The notes beneath the pieces are model-generated. The model saw only the letters and a program-made list of their open reading frames with translations. It was not told where the DNA came from and did not search any database. A program made the position numbers and the translations under genes. Shown here one piece after another: positions 61,454-64,000 of a stretch of DNA of 64,000 bases. The DNA lies in NCBI RefSeq assembly GCF_003425985.1, contig NZ_CP022985.1, positions 285,501-349,500 of the forward strand, read 5' to 3'. The first letter of the stretch is position 1. Each line of letters begins with the position of its first letter. This DNA comes from Mariniflexile sp. TRM1-10 (GTDB lineage Bacteria; Bacteroidota; Bacteroidia; Flavobacteriales; Flavobacteriaceae).

Positions 61454-62248
61454 ATGACAAAAGACAACCAACATACCATTTTAAAAACCAAAGACCTATC
61501 TATTGGATATGCTTCTAAAAAAGAGCGTACTGTTGTAGCTTCAAATATTAATATTGAATTACACAAAGGTGCATTGGTTGGTTTAGTTGGTGGTAACGGC
61601 ATTGGAAAATCGACGCTTTTAAGAACCCTTACCAATGTTCAAAATGCATTAGACGGCGACATTTTTATCAATGGAAAAAGCATAAAACAATTTCCGGCGC
61701 TTGATTTAGCAAAAGTGATGAGTCTGGTTTTAACCGAGCAAATGATGTCAAAAAACCTCTCGGTTTTCGAGCTGGTTGCATTGGGCAGACAACCTTATAC
61801 CAATTGGGTTGGCAATCTATCTGAACATGATATTTCTATTATCAACACAGCCATAACCCAAACCAACATATCGGATTTAAAACATAAAAGGTGTTTCGAA
61901 TTAAGTGATGGCCAATTACAAAAAGTGATGATTGCACGCGCTTTAGCACAAGATACCGATTTGATGATTTTAGATGAACCTACCACGCATCTGGATATGT
62001 ATCACAAAGCCTATATTTTAAAACTGCTTCAAAGATTAGCCAAAGAAACTGAAAAAACCATTCTATTTTCATCACACGAAATAGATTTGTCCATTCAACT
62101 TTGCGATACGCTCATTGTCATGTCTCCTAACCAAGTGGTGTCCGATACACCTTGTAATTTAATTTCAAAAGGTGTGTTCGATGCTTTATTTCCTAAAGAT
62201 TTAATTGCCTTTGATGAGAAAACAGGAAGTTTTCGGGTGAAAAAGTAA
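61454..62248 (+). CDS. btuD: ABC transporter ATP-binding protein, BtuD-like
   Basis: The 264-residue protein has Walker A GGNGIGKSTLLRTL, Q-loop LTEQMMS, ALGRQPYTNWVG, signature LSDGQLQKVMIARALAQD, Walker B LMILDEPTTHLD and H-loop SSHEID. It is the ATPase of a FecCD-type importer. Although separated from btuC by a 200-bp repeat tract, it is on the same strand and completes the btuFCD set. Confidence 0.9.
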   Translation: MTKDNQHTILKTKDLSIGYASKKERTVVASNINIELHKGALVGLVGGNGIGKSTLLRTLTNVQNALDGDIFINGKSIKQFPALDLAKVMSLVLTEQMMSKNLSVFELVALGRQPYTNWVGNLSEHDISIINTAITQTNISDLKHKRCFELSDGQLQKVMIARALAQDTDLMILDEPTTHLDMYHKAYILKLLQRLAKETEKTILFSSHEIDLSIQLCDTLIVMSPNQVVSDTPCNLISKGVFDALFPKDLIAFDEKTGSFRVKK

Positions 62249-62523
62249 TATTTCCTTATTGATTTCTTAAAATTTATTATATTTACACATACCTTATCTC
62301 CTGATAAACAACCCAGTACAGTAATTTTCGAATCTACTTATAGAACTAGTTGCAAAATGCACTATCCCGAGGCAGAGCTACGAGGAATTCTATAGATCAA
62401 ACACTATTGATCTTTACTAACATTATTTCGAACATTATGAAATCGCCATGATTTGGAAACCAAAACAACCAATGAAAATAAAGCGATACCATATGACCAT
62501 TAAAAAACAATAAATATTTACAT
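62249..62523. other. Intergenic stretch before the TPR gene
   Basis: It contains CCCGAGGCAGAGCTACGAGG near 62366-62385 and a local inverted repeat (tagatcaaacactattgatct). A 30-codon open stretch (62420-62512) has no recognisable product. It may be a decayed dispersed repeat. Confidence 0.3.
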
Positions 62524-64000
62524 ATGAAAACCAAATTAACCGTTTTATTTACTACTATTATTCTGCTAGCAACCATTTCATATAAAATAAGAAATGTAGA
62601 TACTTTTGACTATTCTAAAAAAATTGGCCGTAATTCTATAAGTTGCACACCCGCTAAATTCTTATTAGAAAATATAGATACGACAAAACAGATTGCCCCT
62701 TTGTTTGAAAACCTTGGAAACCATACCTATAAAGTGAATACAAAAAACGAATTAGCGCAACGCTTCTTTAATCAAGGGCTACGGCTTACTTACGGTTTCA
62801 ATCATGCAGAAGCACATCGGTCATTTATGGAAGTATCACGATTAGACCCTAAATGTGCTATGGCCTATTGGGGGCAAGCATATGTTTTAGGACCAAATAT
62901 TAATGACCCCTTACCCGATGATGAACGAAAAAACAAATATAATGAGGCTATTGAAAAAGCGATGAAACTGGCCTATGAAGCTACTCCAAAAGAGCAAGCA
63001 CTCATTGAGGCATTAACACATAGATATTCTAAAGATTTATCGAAAGATGTTTCTGTTTTAAATATGGCTTATTCGGAAGCGATGGCAAAAGTAGCCACTA
63101 AATACCCCGAAGATGCAGACATTCAAACGTTATACGCTGCTTCGGTTATGAATACCGTACCTTGGAATTATTGGGACAAAAAAGGGAACCCATCACCAAA
63201 TATTAAAGAAGCAAAAGCAGCTCTTGAAAAAGCCATGCAATTGAACCCTGATAATCCCGGTGCAAATCACTATTACATACATATGGTAGAACTTCCATAT
63301 CCAGAACTAGGCGTTCCTAGTGCTGAAAAATTGGGTGCTTTAATGCCTTCTGCTGGACATATGGTTCATATGCCATCCCATATTTATATTAGAGTAGGTA
63401 GATATAAAGATGCCGTAAAAGTAAATCAACAAGCCATTTTAGCTGATGAAGATTATATTTCCCAATGTTTTTCCCAAGGCATGTATCCGTTAGTTTATTA
63501 TCCCCATAACATACATTTTCTTTGGTCGGCTTCTAGTCTTTTAGGAAATAGTGAAATGGCCATTGATGCTGCAAGAAAAACAGCAGAGAAAGTCCCAGTA
63601 GGAGAAATGAAAGACCTTCATTTTTTACAAAACTTTGCCGCTACGCCACTTCTGGCATATACAAGATTTGGAAAGTGGAATGATATTCTTTCCTATCCAA
63701 AACCAAATGATAACATTAAGCATTTAAAACTTATTTGGCATTACGCTAGGGGTATTGCATTTATCAGAAAAAACAATATTATAGAAGCTAAAGAAGAGCT
63801 GGATGCTATTAATGAAATGATTAAAGATCCTGAGATGGAAACCATAATAGCTACAGGATTTGATTCTGGAACAACCATTGCAAAATTAGCCTATGAGGTT
63901 GTTTCTGGAGAATTGGCTGGATTGGAAGGTAACTATACCTCAGCCATAGAACACTTAAGAAAAGCTGTTGTTTTAGAAGATGGGTTAATCTATAACGAAC
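62524..64000 (+). CDS. TPR-repeat secreted or membrane protein, 5' part (runs off the right edge)
   Basis: The frame is open from ATG 62524 to the edge (492 codons). It has an N-terminal signal or anchor (TVLFTTIILLATISY). Helical repeats of TPR type follow (RFFNQGLRLTYGFNHAEAHRSFMEVSRLDPKCAMAYWGQAY, ALEKAMQLNPDNPGANHYYIHMVE, HMPSHIYIRVGRYKDAVKVNQQAI). The HxxSHIYxRxGRYxDA pattern is found in a recurrent Bacteroidota TPR family of unknown function. The C-terminus is missing. Confidence 0.85.
   Translation, partial: MKTKLTVLFTTIILLATISYKIRNVDTFDYSKKIGRNSISCTPAKFLLENIDTTKQIAPLFENLGNHTYKVNTKNELAQRFFNQGLRLTYGFNHAEAHRSFMEVSRLDPKCAMAYWGQAYVLGPNINDPLPDDERKNKYNEAIEKAMKLAYEATPKEQALIEALTHRYSKDLSKDVSVLNMAYSEAMAKVATKYPEDADIQTLYAASVMNTVPWNYWDKKGNPSPNIKEAKAALEKAMQLNPDNPGANHYYIHMVELPYPELGVPSAEKLGALMPSAGHMVHMPSHIYIRVGRYKDAVKVNQQAILADEDYISQCFSQGMYPLVYYPHNIHFLWSASSLLGNSEMAIDAARKTAEKVPVGEMKDLHFLQNFAATPLLAYTRFGKWNDILSYPKPNDNIKHLKLIWHYARGIAFIRKNNIIEAKEELDAINEMIKDPEMETIIATGFDSGTTIAKLAYEVVSGELAGLEGNYTSAIEHLRKAVVLEDGLIYNE

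Noticed and set aside
62420..62512. A 30-codon open stretch upstream of the TPR gene
   Set aside because: There is no start context, no recognisable family and stops directly upstream. It is probably decayed or non-coding sequence.

Overview
The window looks like chromosome of a marine-type member of the Flavobacteriaceae (Bacteroidota). The DNA is AT-rich. Starts lack Shine-Dalgarno sequences and several genes appear to use TTG or GTG. Several genes have a TAnnTTTG -7 element upstream. The family content is typical of this group: DUF4293, DUF3810, DUF4252 and DUF3667 proteins, an OmpP1/FadL porin, a type IX secretion cargo protein, a short-type ProRS and a cobalamin riboswitch ahead of a TonB receptor. 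I cannot name the genus.

Layout. 0-6.5 kb: the N-terminal part of a vWA lipoprotein, YfcE phosphoesterase, an FKBP isomerase, DUF4293, Rho, rpsT and tRNA-Glu. 6.7-17.5 kb: proS, a low-complexity lipoprotein, OmpP1/FadL, folE, a broken four-helix-bundle gene, cysS, yidD, DUF2200, pepD and a small lipoprotein. 17.5-24 kb: a DUF3810 metallopeptidase-like protein overlapping tail to tail with a large T9SS cargo protein, a TrmH/SpoU methyltransferase, a GIY-YIG gene sitting between the two arms of a palindromic repeat, and an M48 (Ste24-like) protease. 24-30 kb: histidine degradation genes hutH-hutU-hutI with a divergent LysR regulator; no hutG is visible. 30-41.6 kb: DEAD-box helicase, a carboxypeptidase-regulatory-like protein with duplicated debris, a second TrmH gene carrying an in-frame stop, a sirtuin, DUF3667, a cysteine-cluster protein, DUF1398, an ABC-F ATPase and a J-domain/KTSC protein. 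41.7-50.8 kb: a GH26-like double-domain protein and a membrane sulfatase/LTA-synthase-like protein beside a glycosyltransferase, a haem-binding protein, a HEAT-like protein, purB and a small membrane protein. 50.8-56 kb: an ECF sigma factor operon with two DUF4252 proteins, an S41 protease and a secreted CARDB-like protein. 55.9-62.3 kb: a cobalamin uptake locus (Dph6-like protein, btuB under a cobalamin riboswitch, divergent btuF-btuC-btuD). The window ends in a TPR protein.

Most of the unusual material lies between genes. (1) There is a family of palindromic elements with ends of the type TGTCAnnnTGAGC(gca/tt)GTCGAA. One pair of arms encloses a GIY-YIG nuclease gene and the right arm encodes the protein's last residues, so it may be a small mobile nuclease-repeat unit. 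(2) In three places the 3' end of a minus-strand gene (a TrmH methyltransferase, an ABC-F ATPase, a glycosyltransferase) is repeated as a diverged fragment further downstream, with accessory genes between the real end and the fragment. This looks like repeated insertion of DNA at gene 3' ends. (3) The cobalamin riboswitch core contains a 68-nt insert that can fold back on itself. (4) Degenerate short tandem repeats fill many intergenic gaps.
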